A stretch of DNA of 64,000 bases from an uncultured Alphaproteobacteria bacterium (GTDB lineage Bacteria > Pseudomonadota > Alphaproteobacteria > CAAGCB01 > CAG-977). Where the stretch lies: contig CALYBD010000006.1 in NCBI GenBank assembly GCA_944393745.1, positions 1 through 64,000 on the forward strand, in the 5' to 3' direction. The notes below the pieces were generated by a model. The model had not been told where the DNA came from, made no database searches, and saw only the letters and a program-made list of their open reading frames with translations. Position numbers and translations under genes: made by a program. This document shows, piece by piece, positions 20,038-31,125 of this stretch. Within the stretch, counting starts at the first letter, position 1; every line of letters begins with the position of its first letter.

Positions 20038-20959
20038 GAATTTGATCGCCGCTTTTCTGGAAACAATTACCGCCGAACGCGGCGCCGCGGCCAACACCGT
20101 TGCGGCGTATACCCGCGATTTGGAAAGCTGCGGTGAATTTTTGGATTCCCGGAAACGAACGTTTGAAAATGCTCAGATATCGGATCTGCGGGCTTATTTG
20201 GCTTTTTTGGTCAAAAACGGCATGTCCGTTAAAACACAGGCGCGCCGGTTATCCGCTTTGCGCGAATTTTATAAGTATCTCTATACCGAAAAAATCCGAA
20301 AAGACAATCCGACAGATGCTCTGGATTCGCCGAAAACGGGGCGGCCTTTGCCGAAATACCTTTCCGAAGACGAAGTCAACCGCCTGTTTGATGCCGTCAC
20401 GCGGCTGCCTGCCGACAAAGTCATCAGAATGAAAGCGCTGCTGGAAATTCTATACGCGTCCGGACTGCGCGTTTCCGAATTGGTTTCTTTGCCGGCTTCA
20501 ACGGCGAACGTCAAAGAAAACTTTCTGATCGTCCGCGGCAAAGGCAGCAAAGACAGAATGGTTCCGCTGACCGATGCGGCGAAACAGGCACTGCGCGACT
20601 GGATCCCCGAACGCGAAAGAACTCTTCCGAAAGGTCGCGAATCCCGCTGGCTGTTCCCGTCAAAAGGAAAAACAGGGCATTTAACGCGGGAAGGCTTTTT
20701 CGAAGAATTAAAAAAACTTGCCATTATTGCCGGCATTTCGCCGCAACGGGTGTCACCCCACGTAATCAGACATTCCTTTGCCAGCCATCTGATCGCGCAT
20801 GACGCAGATCTCAGAACCGTTCAGCAAATGCTGGGACACGCCAATATCGCAACAACGCAAATCTATACGCATATCTTGGATAACCGGTTAAAAAACGCCG
20901 TGGAAAAAAATCACCCGCTGGCCGGACTTGATTTTTTTTCACAAACTTTAAAAATATGA
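20030..20959 (+). CDS. xerD: Tyrosine recombinase XerD-type
   Basis: Site-specific recombinase (309 aa) that resolves chromosome dimers at dif. It has an N-terminal SAM-like DNA-binding domain (residues 1-95) and a catalytic domain with Arg near 147 (ASGLRVSEL), Lys in GKGSKDRMVPL, HVIRHSFASHL and LGHANIATTQIYTH with the tyrosine nucleophile near 279. XerC and XerD are hard to separate by eye; the length and context favour XerD. It is coupled to the exported protein upstream and followed 36 bases later by lptF. Confidence 0.92.
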   Translation: MNKNLIAAFLETITAERGAAANTVAAYTRDLESCGEFLDSRKRTFENAQISDLRAYLAFLVKNGMSVKTQARRLSALREFYKYLYTEKIRKDNPTDALDSPKTGRPLPKYLSEDEVNRLFDAVTRLPADKVIRMKALLEILYASGLRVSELVSLPASTANVKENFLIVRGKGSKDRMVPLTDAAKQALRDWIPERERTLPKGRESRWLFPSKGKTGHLTREGFFEELKKLAIIAGISPQRVSPHVIRHSFASHLIAHDADLRTVQQMLGHANIATTQIYTHILDNRLKNAVEKNHPLAGLDFFSQTLKI

Positions 20960-20981
20960 AGACGAAAGGCCTTCTTAACGC

Positions 20982-20987
20982 TATAAT
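20982..20987 (+). promoter_or_regulatory. Possible -10 element for leaderless lptF
   Basis: A consensus TATAAT ends nine bases before the lptF ATG at 20996, with no Shine-Dalgarno between. A transcript from here would start at or next to the ATG. No good -35 is seen. Confidence 0.35.
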
Positions 20988-20995
20988 TCCGCCCC

Positions 20996-22168
20996 ATGAG
21001 AATAGTTACGAAATATATTTTAAAGCAAATGCTGTTCGGGTTCGTGCTGATCACCTCGGGTCTGTTGATGATCGTGTGGTTGTCGCAGTCTTTACGCCTG
21101 TTCGATATGCTTTTAAATTCAAAGGTTTCTATCTGGCTGTTCGTCCGTTTGACCATGATGCTGATCCCGGGGTATCTGGCCATTATTTCCCCGATTGCCT
21201 TGTTTGCCGTTGCTCTGTTTACATATAACCGCCTGATTACCGACCGTGAACTGATCATTCTGCGCGCCGCCGGCATGAGCCCGATGCAACTGGCAAAACC
21301 TGTTTTCACAATCGGCGTGTTGTTTACAATCCTGGGATTTTACATTTCACTGGTTCTGGTGCCTCATGCCGTTGCCGATTTCCGCGAACTGCGCTGGAAA
21401 GTACAGCATGATGTGTCCCATCTGTTAATTCAGGAAGGGGAATTTAACGATATTTCCGACGGCATTACCGTTTATATCCGCGATAAAAACACTGACGGAT
21501 CCTTGGAAGGTATTATTTTGCACGATCAGCATTCCGAAGACAGCCGGGTAACGCTGTTGGCAGAAAAAGGAAGCATTATTTACCATGACGGTGTGCCGCA
21601 AATTTCCATGAAAAACGGATCGCGCCAGGAAGTATCCAACAAAACCGGCCGGTTTTCCATTTTATATTTTGATTATTACAATTTGGACTTTTTTTCGAAT
21701 AAAAACAAATCAAACAGTCGTTTTAAAAATCCCGCAGAACGCAGTTTAAAAGAATTATTCACGACACCGCGCGACAAACTGCCCAACGACAAGACTTATC
21801 ACCGATTCAGAATGGAAGGATTTAAACGCCTGGCCATGCCGTTTTACAATCTGTCTTTCATGCTGATTGCGGCGGCAGGCTTACTGACCGGAAATTTCAA
21901 CCGGCGCGGACACAACAAACGCATCATCGTCACCGTTTTGATCATGGCCGGTGTACAAATTGCCGCTTTGGGCGTTGAAAATTTATGCATGCGCAATTTA
22001 TACTTTGTGCCGTTGATTTATATTCTGGCCATTGCGCCGATTTTTGTTTGCCTTTATGTCCTGAAACATTCCGGTGAATTTAAATTTACCCGCCTTAAAA
22101 ATTTCCAAGCAGCCTGCAAGGCTTTTTTACAAAAGTTGCTGCAAAAAAAGAAAGCTTCAAAAGCATGA
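20996..22168 (+). CDS. lptF: LPS export permease LptF
   Basis: Inner-membrane permease (390 aa) of the LptBFGC complex that extracts lipopolysaccharide for transport to the outer membrane. It has three N-terminal membrane helices, a periplasmic beta-jellyroll domain (about residues 120-260) and three C-terminal helices. The TDRELIILRAAGMSP coupling helix that contacts LptB is present. It overlaps lptD by four bases. LptG, normally the next gene in Alphaproteobacteria, is absent here. LptF rather than LptG is my choice from order and sequence feel. Confidence 0.88.
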   Translation: MRIVTKYILKQMLFGFVLITSGLLMIVWLSQSLRLFDMLLNSKVSIWLFVRLTMMLIPGYLAIISPIALFAVALFTYNRLITDRELIILRAAGMSPMQLAKPVFTIGVLFTILGFYISLVLVPHAVADFRELRWKVQHDVSHLLIQEGEFNDISDGITVYIRDKNTDGSLEGIILHDQHSEDSRVTLLAEKGSIIYHDGVPQISMKNGSRQEVSNKTGRFSILYFDYYNLDFFSNKNKSNSRFKNPAERSLKELFTTPRDKLPNDKTYHRFRMEGFKRLAMPFYNLSFMLIAAAGLLTGNFNRRGHNKRIIVTVLIMAGVQIAALGVENLCMRNLYFVPLIYILAIAPIFVCLYVLKHSGEFKFTRLKNFQAACKAFLQKLLQKKKASKA

Positions 22169-24273
22169 GGTTTTTCGGCATTATTTTCACGGCTGTTCTC
22201 TTTCTGTCGCACGCTGCCGCCGGCGCAGATAAAGATCTGCCCGTCGATTTTTCCGCCGATGAATTGACTTATGACCGCGAACTGAACTTAATCATTGCCC
22301 GCGGAAACGTCACCTTTACCCAGGGAAAATCGTCCCTGCGCGCGGATCATATCAACTATGACACGGTTGACGGCGTTGTCATTGCGTCCGGGAATGTTGA
22401 AATTTATACTCCCGACGGCGGATTAATGCGGGGCAATTACGCAAAAGTATCCGGCGATTTAAAAGACGGACTGATCAGAAAAATCCGCTATACGCTGGCC
22501 GATCAATCCGTTCTGACGGCACAAAAAGCCGAACATATTCAAGGCAATTACACCGAATTTGAAGATGTTGCTTACTCTTCGTGCGATTTTTGCGAAGACG
22601 GATCCCGATTCTGGGAAGTCAAAGCAAAAAAAATGATCCATGACAAAGCCGGGCAAACCATGACCGCGCAAAACGCCACCATGACGGTTGCCGATGTGCC
22701 TGTCATGTATATTCCTTATTTTTCCTATCCGGATCCGACGGTAAAGCGCAAATCCGGTTTTTTAATGCCCGGTATAAAATCCAATCGGGCGATGAGCGCG
22801 GGGGTTACAATTCCGTATTATCTGGAAATCAGTCCGTATACGGATTTTTTGTTTTCGCCCTGGATCGCAGCCAAAGGAATATTATGGGGCGGCAATTTGC
22901 GGCATAATTTTACCGAAGGAACGATGGACGTCAACGGAACGTTTATCCGTCAGGACGGGCAAAACAGATATAATATCGTTGCCAATGCCGACTGGCATAT
23001 GACCGATATCTGGCGCGCCCGGTTGAATGTTGATCATGCTTCGGACGATACGTATCTGCGCCGTTACGATATTCGCAGCGATGATACTTATGATCCGTGG
23101 TTAAAATCAAACCTGACCGTAGAAGCTCTGACGGAAAACAGTTATTTTTCCTTTGGCGGCACACATTATCAAAATATGCGTTCGGACGTTGATGATGATA
23201 CTATTCCCGAAGTCGTCCCCTTAATGCAGTTTTCGTATTCCGGCGAACCGCAGGACAACGGCGGGTATTGGAGCTTTGATGTTTCTTCGGCCACGCTGAC
23301 CCGAAAAACCGGTGATGACAGCAGCCGTTTATCCTTTGAAACGGGTTGGCATTTGCCGGGCATTACCGACTGGGGGGCCGTATACAGTTTTGATGTGTCC
23401 GCTTTGCTCAGCGGATATCGCGTGGAAGATTACATGATTCCTGAAAAAAAAGAACTGTTTTCGGGAAATGTCGCGGCCTTTAATCCGCAGGCTTCTTTAA
23501 AAGTCAGCTATCCTTTTGTAAAAGTCGGCGAAAAATATAATCAGATTTTGGAACCGATTGTTATGGGGATCGTTGCTCCGAATTCCCGAAACTCGGATAA
23601 AATACCGAATGAAGACAGCAGCGATCTGGATTTTGACGACACAAACCTGTTCAGTGAAAAACGCTTTGTCGGTTTTGATATGTTTGAACCCGGGTCTCGT
23701 CTGAATTACGGATTAAAATGGAGTATGTACGGCCATAAAAAAGGTTATATTTCCGCCTTGATCGGGCAAAGTTACCGTTTTTCGCATTCCGGCATTTTTC
23801 CTCCGGATTCGGGATTGGTTGATCAGGCATCGGATATTGTCGGTCGCATCAGCATCGAACCTAATTCTTTTATCAGTCTGAACTATGCTTTTCGTCTGGA
23901 TCGCAAATCTTTGGAATTAAACCGCAGTGATATTTCTTTATCTGCCGGGAATGCCCTCTTGCGCGTTTCGGCCAGTTATATTAACCTGAAAAGCACGGTT
24001 TCGGAATATTCCGCGTATAACAGCCGCGAAGAATTGATTTACTATCTTGAATCCCGGCTGACCAGATATTGGATGTTAAAATTCAATCAGCGCATTAATT
24101 TGTCCGATGGCGGCGGTGTTCTGGAAACGGGCGGTTACCTGCGTTATGAAGACGAATGTTTTGCATTGGAAACGGGCATTAAAAAAGATTATACGTATGA
24201 CCGCGATTACGAAAGCGGCGTCACATTCCAGCTGGGAGTGGAATTTAAGCCGTTCGGCGTTTTCAATATGTAA
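22165..24273 (+). CDS. lptD: LPS assembly outer-membrane protein LptD
   Basis: Outer-membrane translocon (702 aa) that inserts lipopolysaccharide in the outer leaflet. A signal peptide (to about residue 21) is followed by an OstA/LptA-like N-domain (VDFSADELTYD, IARGNVTFTQG) and a large beta-barrel ending in aromatic-alternating strands (VEFKPFGVFNM). A pair of nearby cysteines (YSSCDFCEDG) may take part in disulfides. It is followed 16 bases later by surA, the periplasmic chaperone needed for LptD folding. Confidence 0.94.
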   Translation: MRFFGIIFTAVLFLSHAAAGADKDLPVDFSADELTYDRELNLIIARGNVTFTQGKSSLRADHINYDTVDGVVIASGNVEIYTPDGGLMRGNYAKVSGDLKDGLIRKIRYTLADQSVLTAQKAEHIQGNYTEFEDVAYSSCDFCEDGSRFWEVKAKKMIHDKAGQTMTAQNATMTVADVPVMYIPYFSYPDPTVKRKSGFLMPGIKSNRAMSAGVTIPYYLEISPYTDFLFSPWIAAKGILWGGNLRHNFTEGTMDVNGTFIRQDGQNRYNIVANADWHMTDIWRARLNVDHASDDTYLRRYDIRSDDTYDPWLKSNLTVEALTENSYFSFGGTHYQNMRSDVDDDTIPEVVPLMQFSYSGEPQDNGGYWSFDVSSATLTRKTGDDSSRLSFETGWHLPGITDWGAVYSFDVSALLSGYRVEDYMIPEKKELFSGNVAAFNPQASLKVSYPFVKVGEKYNQILEPIVMGIVAPNSRNSDKIPNEDSSDLDFDDTNLFSEKRFVGFDMFEPGSRLNYGLKWSMYGHKKGYISALIGQSYRFSHSGIFPPDSGLVDQASDIVGRISIEPNSFISLNYAFRLDRKSLELNRSDISLSAGNALLRVSASYINLKSTVSEYSAYNSREELIYYLESRLTRYWMLKFNQRINLSDGGGVLETGGYLRYEDECFALETGIKKDYTYDRDYESGVTFQLGVEFKPFGVFNM

Positions 24274-24289
24274 TAACAAAGGGAAAATA

Positions 24290-25513
24290 ATGCGTCTGTT
24301 CTCATTGTTTTTTTGCTTCACTCTTTTGATGAATCAAGCCGCTTTGGCACAGACAAAGATTATCGCGCAGGTAAATGACGACATTATTTCCGAACGTGAT
24401 CTGCAACAGCGTCTGGCTTTTATTCGTCTGACCGGGCAGGCCGACACAACGCGTACGGACATTCAGGACAGATTGTTAAAACAATTAATCGATGAAAAAT
24501 TAAAACAGCAGGAAGCCCGCGCTGCCGACATCACCGTTTCCGATGAAGAAGTACAACAGGCCGTTAAAATTACCTTGCGTCAAAACGGGCTTAAATACGA
24601 CGAGGTCATGCGTATTTTAAAACAAAACGATCTGCCTGCTTCCGTGATCGAAGATCAAATCAAAAGCGATCTGCTGTATATCCGTGCAATCAAAAAAACA
24701 GCCGGTCCGCGTGCCGATGCTTCTGACAGAGAAGTCGAAGCAAAACTAAACGAAATCAAAGACAAAACCGGCCAAAAGCAATATCTGCTTTCAGAAATTC
24801 TGCTGCCGGTGGAAACACCTGAAAAAGACGCGGAAACTTACGGCCTGGCCATGCAGCTGGTCATTCGTATGCGCGACGGCGAATCGTTTGAACAAATCGC
24901 CCGGGAATATTCAAAAGCCCCCAGTGCCGATAAAGGCGGCATGGTCGGTTGGATCGGACAAGACATGATGACCCCCGCCGTCGAGGAAGAATTATCCGTT
25001 ATGCAGCCCGGCCAACTGAGCACGCCCGTTAAAACGCCGGAAGGATACCGGTTGATTGTCCTGCATGCCGTACGTGATCCTTCCGACAACAATGCCGCGG
25101 AACAAGACGTTATTCATTTAATGCAGATATTTCTGCCCCAAACATTTACACCGCGCCAGCGGCAGTCCGTCCTGCGCGATTTAAATATGACCAAAGGATC
25201 CTGTGATCAGTTCAAATCCGTCGGCGAACAGTTAAAAACAACGCCGCGCATTGATCTGGGCAAAGTACCGATCAGCGAATTGCCGGCACCGATTTTAAGT
25301 GTTATCAAGCGCACACATCTGATGGAACCCAGTACGCCGCTGCCGATCGAAGGCGGGGAATTGGTTCTTATGCCATGCGCCAAAGAAAAAATTTCCCTTT
25401 TGCCGGGTAAAGACATAATTAAAATGCAGTTAGAATCTCAACGTCTGGAAAACATTGCGCAAAGACGCCTGCGTGAACTGCGCAGAAATGCCGTTATGGA
25501 AATCCGCCGATGA
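24290..25513 (+). CDS. surA: Periplasmic chaperone/peptidyl-prolyl isomerase SurA
   Basis: A 407-aa periplasmic folding factor for outer-membrane proteins. The start at 24290 gives a signal peptide ending ALAQ and has AAAGGG just upstream. The SurA N-terminal helical domain is followed by a parvulin (PpiC) domain at about 165-265 (EYSKAPSADKGGMVGWI) and a second, less conserved domain. Its stop overlaps the rsmA start by four bases. Confidence 0.92.
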   Translation: MRLFSLFFCFTLLMNQAALAQTKIIAQVNDDIISERDLQQRLAFIRLTGQADTTRTDIQDRLLKQLIDEKLKQQEARAADITVSDEEVQQAVKITLRQNGLKYDEVMRILKQNDLPASVIEDQIKSDLLYIRAIKKTAGPRADASDREVEAKLNEIKDKTGQKQYLLSEILLPVETPEKDAETYGLAMQLVIRMRDGESFEQIAREYSKAPSADKGGMVGWIGQDMMTPAVEEELSVMQPGQLSTPVKTPEGYRLIVLHAVRDPSDNNAAEQDVIHLMQIFLPQTFTPRQRQSVLRDLNMTKGSCDQFKSVGEQLKTTPRIDLGKVPISELPAPILSVIKRTHLMEPSTPLPIEGGELVLMPCAKEKISLLPGKDIIKMQLESQRLENIAQRRLRELRRNAVMEIRR

Positions 25514-26349
25514 ATGCCGGTCTGCCTGCTTTAAAAGACGTCATTGCGCGTCACGGTCTGTCGGCCAAAAAAGCGCTGGGACAGAATTTCATTCTGGACA
25601 CAAACCTGTTGGATAAAATTGTCCGCAGCTCAAAACAACGCGATCCCGAACCGTTTGAAAAAGGCACCGTTATCGAAATCGGCCCCGGCCCGGGCGGCGT
25701 AACGCGCGCCATATTGGAAAACGGAGCAAAACATCTGTGCGTTATCGAAAAAGACGAACGTTGCCTGAATTTATTGCAGGAAATTCAGGCGGCTTATCCG
25801 GGGCGTTTATCCGTTTTAAATGCCGATGCTTTAAACATTGATGCGGATCAGACGGGATTTATGCCGCGTTCGATCATTGCCAATCTGCCATATAATGTCG
25901 CAACGGCGTTGTTGACAAAATGGTTAAAGCGGATTGAGGCTTTTTCGTCTTTGACACTGATGTTTCAAAAAGAAGTCGCCCTGCGCCTGACCGCCCGGCC
26001 GAAAACCTCCGATTACGGGCGATTATCTATTCTGACCCAATGGTTATGCGAAGCGGAAATCTTGTTTTACGTGCCGCCGTCATGTTTTGTGCCGCCGCCG
26101 AAAGTGACTTCGGCCGTTGTTTTTCTTAAGCCCCGCAAACAGCCTTTGGCCCCGGCACGGGCGGATCTGCTGGAAAAAGTCACGGCGGCGGCTTTTAATC
26201 AGCGCAGAAAAATGCTGCGTTCTTCATTAAAATCCGTCGGCTGTCCGGAAGAACTGTGTGCAGCGGCAAAAATTCCTGTTACACTGCGTGCAGAAGAAGT
26301 CGATATTGAAGCTTTTTGCGCAATGGCGCGTTCGTTGGAGAAAAAATAA
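25510..26349 (+). CDS. rsmA: 16S rRNA dimethyladenosine transferase
   Basis: RsmA/KsgA (279 aa) dimethylates the two adjacent adenines in the 3' hairpin of 16S rRNA. N-terminal KKALGQNFILD, SAM-binding EIGPGPGGVTRAIL, and the catalytic ANLPYNVATALL motif are all present. The pdxA gene often found between surA and rsmA is missing. Its stop shares a base with the following YggT gene. Confidence 0.95.
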   Translation: MNAGLPALKDVIARHGLSAKKALGQNFILDTNLLDKIVRSSKQRDPEPFEKGTVIEIGPGPGGVTRAILENGAKHLCVIEKDERCLNLLQEIQAAYPGRLSVLNADALNIDADQTGFMPRSIIANLPYNVATALLTKWLKRIEAFSSLTLMFQKEVALRLTARPKTSDYGRLSILTQWLCEAEILFYVPPSCFVPPPKVTSAVVFLKPRKQPLAPARADLLEKVTAAAFNQRRKMLRSSLKSVGCPEELCAAAKIPVTLRAEEVDIEAFCAMARSLEKK

Positions 26350-26669
26350 TGTCCGTTTTATCCGTTTTTTTTCAGGCTCTGATCTATCCGTCTTATGTAC
26401 TGATCCGCCTTTATACTTACGTTATCCTTGCCGCCGTTATTCTGTCGTGGCTGGAAGCCTTTAATATCTTAAACACCTATAACGCCACCGTCCGCATGAT
26501 CTGTGATACGATCCGAAAATTAACAGAGCCGTACTTTAATTTATTCCGAAAATTCATTCCGCCCGTCGGCATGGTGGATTTATCGGCTTTATTCGGACTG
26601 ATCGTGTTGTTCTTTTTGCAAACGTTTATTCCCAGCCTCTTTGCGCGCCTTGCGCAGGTGACCGCCTGA
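26349..26669 (+). CDS. YggT family membrane protein
   Basis: A 106-aa integral membrane protein with two hydrophobic pairs (residues 5-35 and 70-100) and the central TEPYFNLFRKFIPPVGMVD segment typical of YggT. The function is unclear; family members are linked to osmotic tolerance and cell division site components. The start at 26349 uses the TAATG overlap with rsmA. It shares its last base with the DUF167 gene, a pairing common in bacteria. Confidence 0.9.
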   Translation: MSVLSVFFQALIYPSYVLIRLYTYVILAAVILSWLEAFNILNTYNATVRMICDTIRKLTEPYFNLFRKFIPPVGMVDLSALFGLIVLFFLQTFIPSLFARLAQVTA

Positions 26670-26971
26670 TGTTCTTGGAAAAGCAATCAAACGGTATCAA
26701 ATTGTTTGTCAGACTTTCCCCCAAATCCAAACGGGAAGGAATTGAAGGCATTTACACGGATCCCGACGGATTTGAACGTTTGAAAATCGCCGTTTCGGCA
26801 CCGCCGGTTGACGGCAAAGCCAACGATGCCCTGATTAAATGGCTGGCCAAATACCTGCATGTCGCCAAAAGCAGCATTACTTTAACAGCTGGAACGACCG
26901 ATCGGACAAAAACTTTGGTTATTCAAGGCGACCCGGCGGAATTAATAAAAAAACTGGAGATTTCAAAATGA
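26669..26971 (+). CDS. DUF167/YggU family protein
   Basis: A 100-aa cytoplasmic protein with the family hallmarks [32 protein letters not shown] and [14 protein letters not shown]. No biochemical function is established. It is translationally coupled on both sides (one-base overlap with yggT-like, four-base overlap with folD). Confidence 0.92.
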   Translation: MFLEKQSNGIKLFVRLSPKSKREGIEGIYTDPDGFERLKIAVSAPPVDGKANDALIKWLAKYLHVAKSSITLTAGTTDRTKTLVIQGDPAELIKKLEISK

Positions 26972-27813
26972 CTTTGTTGTTAAACGGATTTGAGCTGGCC
27001 GGGCAATGCCGTGCCTCTTTGGCAGAAAAAATAAAAACGCTGCCCCGCGCACCAAAGCTGGCTGTTGTTCTGGTCGGCAGCGATCCCGCCAGCGCCGTTT
27101 ACGTTAAAAACAAAGAAAAAGCCGCCGGCGAAGTCGGCATAGAATCCGCCGTTTATCGTTTTGAAACGATTACGCAAACGGAATTACTGTCTCTGATCGC
27201 CCGGCTGAACGCCGATAACGAGATTGACGGTATTCTTGTACAGCTGCCTTTACCCGACGGAATAAATGAAAAAGAAATTTTACAGGCAATTGATCCGGCT
27301 AAAGACGTTGACGGCTTTCACCCGTTGAATCTGGGAAAACTGATGATCGGCGAACCGGCACCGATCGCCTGTACGCCCAAAGGCTGCCTGAAGTTAATTC
27401 ATCAGGCCAAACAAGACCTGAGCGGATTAAACGCCGTTGTTATCGGACGATCCGTCATTGTCGGCAAACCGATGGCGCAATTGTTGTTAAAAGAAAACTG
27501 TACGGTAACCATGGCGCATTCAAAAACACAAAACCTGCCGGAATTGTGCCGCAGCGCCGATATTTTAGTGGCTGCCGTCGGAAAACCGAAGACTGTTAAA
27601 GCCGACTGGATCAAAAAAGGCGCCATTGTCATTGACGTCGGCATCAATCGCCTGGAAAACGGCAAACTGTGCGGCGATGTGGATTTTGAAAACTGCTTTG
27701 ATAAATGTTCGGCAATTACGCCGGTGCCCCGCGGCGTCGGCCCGATGACCATTGCCATGTTGCTGGAAAACACGGCGGAAGCGTTTTGCAGGCACACCGG
27801 CATTGATTTTTAG
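26968..27813 (+). CDS. folD: Bifunctional methylenetetrahydrofolate dehydrogenase/cyclohydrolase
   Basis: FolD (281 aa) interconverts 5,10-methylene-, methenyl- and 10-formyl-tetrahydrofolate. It shows the catalytic lysine region [17 protein letters not shown], the signature [39 protein letters not shown] for NADP binding and the final [16 protein letters not shown]. It ends the coupled gene run; its stop overlaps by four bases the stop of the convergent MATE gene. Confidence 0.96.
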   Translation: MTLLLNGFELAGQCRASLAEKIKTLPRAPKLAVVLVGSDPASAVYVKNKEKAAGEVGIESAVYRFETITQTELLSLIARLNADNEIDGILVQLPLPDGINEKEILQAIDPAKDVDGFHPLNLGKLMIGEPAPIACTPKGCLKLIHQAKQDLSGLNAVVIGRSVIVGKPMAQLLLKENCTVTMAHSKTQNLPELCRSADILVAAVGKPKTVKADWIKKGAIVIDVGINRLENGKLCGDVDFENCFDKCSAITPVPRGVGPMTIAMLLENTAEAFCRHTGIDF

Positions 27814-29258
27814 CGTTCAAAGCCCTCTTTTTCATAATGTCGGCAAATCAGAACAAACCGGACGATCAGAAATACGGCCGCGCAGGCACAGGCTACGATC
27901 ATGGCATACGTCATGCCCATAACGCCGTGATCCCATTGAAACGACAGCAGCCAGATCAAAGGCAACATGATAAAAACAAACGCGGCTCCCTGACAAACCG
28001 TCGGGACCAGAATATCCACCGCACCGCGCAAAACATTTACCATGACCTGCTGTGTACCGTCAAAAACACACAACAAAGAACAAATCATAATTAACGGAAC
28101 CGTCATTTCGGCCAAAGCGGGATCTTTCGTATAAACGGAAGCAATAAAATGCGGACAAAGCAGGAATATAGCGGAACAAATCAGCATCAGAACCAAATTA
28201 AACGCCAAAGCCGTATAACCGACAATACGCATTTCCAAAACGGATTTTTTGCCTTTGGCAATCCCCATTAAAACAGATGAGGCTGTTCCGACCCCGCTGG
28301 CCAACACAAACACGTTCGTTGAAACGTTCAGCATAATCGTATAGGCACCCAAAGCCATTGCCCCCAACCAGCCGGCCATAATGTTCACGGCGGAATAAGA
28401 CCCTTCTTCAACGCCGATCGTTGCGGCCGCACCGTATCCGACTGCCCGGATCCGTTTGTTTTCTTCTTTATCTTTTTCCGGTTTGACCCACACACCGTAT
28501 AAATCGTTTTCATCAATACAGAAAACAATAATAAACATACCGACCGCCAGAATAACTCGAATTAAAGTCGTTGCCACGGCGGAACCGACAGATCCCATTT
28601 CCGGAAAACCGAAATGCCCGTAAACAAAAGCATAATTGGCAAAAACGTTAATGACGTTCGCCAGCAAAATCATAATCATGCCGGGCAACGGCCGTTTTGT
28701 GCCTTCCAAAAAAGAAGACATCACAAAAAACAACAGGGCAAACGGCATTCCCAAAGCATACACCGATAACACTTTTGCGCTGCCCTGCGCTACATCAGGC
28801 TGCTGGCCCAACAAATTCATGACAAATTCGGACGGCAGACACATCAGCATCAATAAAATTCCAATGATCAAAGCATACGGAATAGATCGGCGCAAAACCA
28901 AACCGCATTCACGATATTTTCCCTGCCCGAACGCATTTGCCGTCAAAACGATCGTTCCTTGCAGCAACCCCATGGCCACGGACAACAACAACGTATGAAT
29001 TGTTCCGGCAATACTTTGATATGCCAGATCCTGCGTACTGAACCTGCCCACAAAAATCGTATCAACCAACGTCATGCCGATTGCCCCTAACCGGGCAATG
29101 ACAACAGGCACGGCCAATTTCCATGTTTCCCGGAAACAGCGCAAAACTTTCAGTTTAAAAACACGGGTTTCCCTTTCTTCCTTCTGACTGAGGGAAGAAT
29201 CTTTTTTATCACTCAGAATTAATTTATGATAAAGTTCACTTCGCAAAATACCCTGCAA
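27810..29258 (-). CDS. MATE family efflux transporter
   Basis: Multidrug/cation antiporter of 482 aa with about twelve membrane helices in two homologous halves. The first half carries [19 protein letters not shown] and [18 protein letters not shown]; the second starts near [13 protein letters not shown]. The start is uncertain: the frame opens with TTG at 29258 inside the end of atpC, and another TTG at 29246 has AGGG upstream. It follows atpC on the same strand without a terminator, so it may be co-transcribed with the ATP synthase genes. The substrate is not predictable. Confidence 0.88.
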   Translation of the reverse strand: MQGILRSELYHKLILSDKKDSSLSQKEERETRVFKLKVLRCFRETWKLAVPVVIARLGAIGMTLVDTIFVGRFSTQDLAYQSIAGTIHTLLLSVAMGLLQGTIVLTANAFGQGKYRECGLVLRRSIPYALIIGILLMLMCLPSEFVMNLLGQQPDVAQGSAKVLSVYALGMPFALLFFVMSSFLEGTKRPLPGMIMILLANVINVFANYAFVYGHFGFPEMGSVGSAVATTLIRVILAVGMFIIVFCIDENDLYGVWVKPEKDKEENKRIRAVGYGAAATIGVEEGSYSAVNIMAGWLGAMALGAYTIMLNVSTNVFVLASGVGTASSVLMGIAKGKKSVLEMRIVGYTALAFNLVLMLICSAIFLLCPHFIASVYTKDPALAEMTVPLIMICSLLCVFDGTQQVMVNVLRGAVDILVPTVCQGAAFVFIMLPLIWLLSFQWDHGVMGMTYAMIVACACAAVFLIVRFVLICRHYEKEGFER

Positions 29259-29642
29259 TCATTTCAAGAAAAGCAGTCTTTTTTTGATCAATCATGTCTA
29301 AATGCGATTCCTTGTTTTCTTTTTCCTTGTATTCGGCCAGACTTTTTTTGATTTCATCAATTTTAATGTCTTCAACGCTTAAAATATTATGCGTCAATAT
29401 CGTGCAGGCGTTATCACGAATTTTAGCAACCCCTGCGGAAATAAAATATTTTTCAGTCTTTGTCTGATCGGCGTTGATAATCGTGACAACGCCGTCCTTT
29501 AACAGCTTCATTGCCGGCGCACGGCGGGGCAGAACCAAATACGGCCCGTCCACTGCCGGGATTTCAACGCTCAGCACTTCTTTTACGGAAAAAGGCTTTT
29601 GCGGAATCAGCATTTTAACAAAAATTGAATCCTGTTCCCCCA

Positions 29643-29643
<1 letters not shown>
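29236..29643 (-). CDS. atpC: ATP synthase F1 epsilon subunit
   Basis: A 135-aa subunit of the central stalk that regulates ATP hydrolysis. The N-terminal beta-sandwich (VEIPAVDGPYLVLPRRAPAM) is present and the C-terminal helices are short. It shares one base with the end of atpD and overlaps the MATE frame. Confidence 0.88.
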
Positions 29644-31115
<1,472 letters not shown>

Positions 31116-31125
31116 TCAATCTTGT

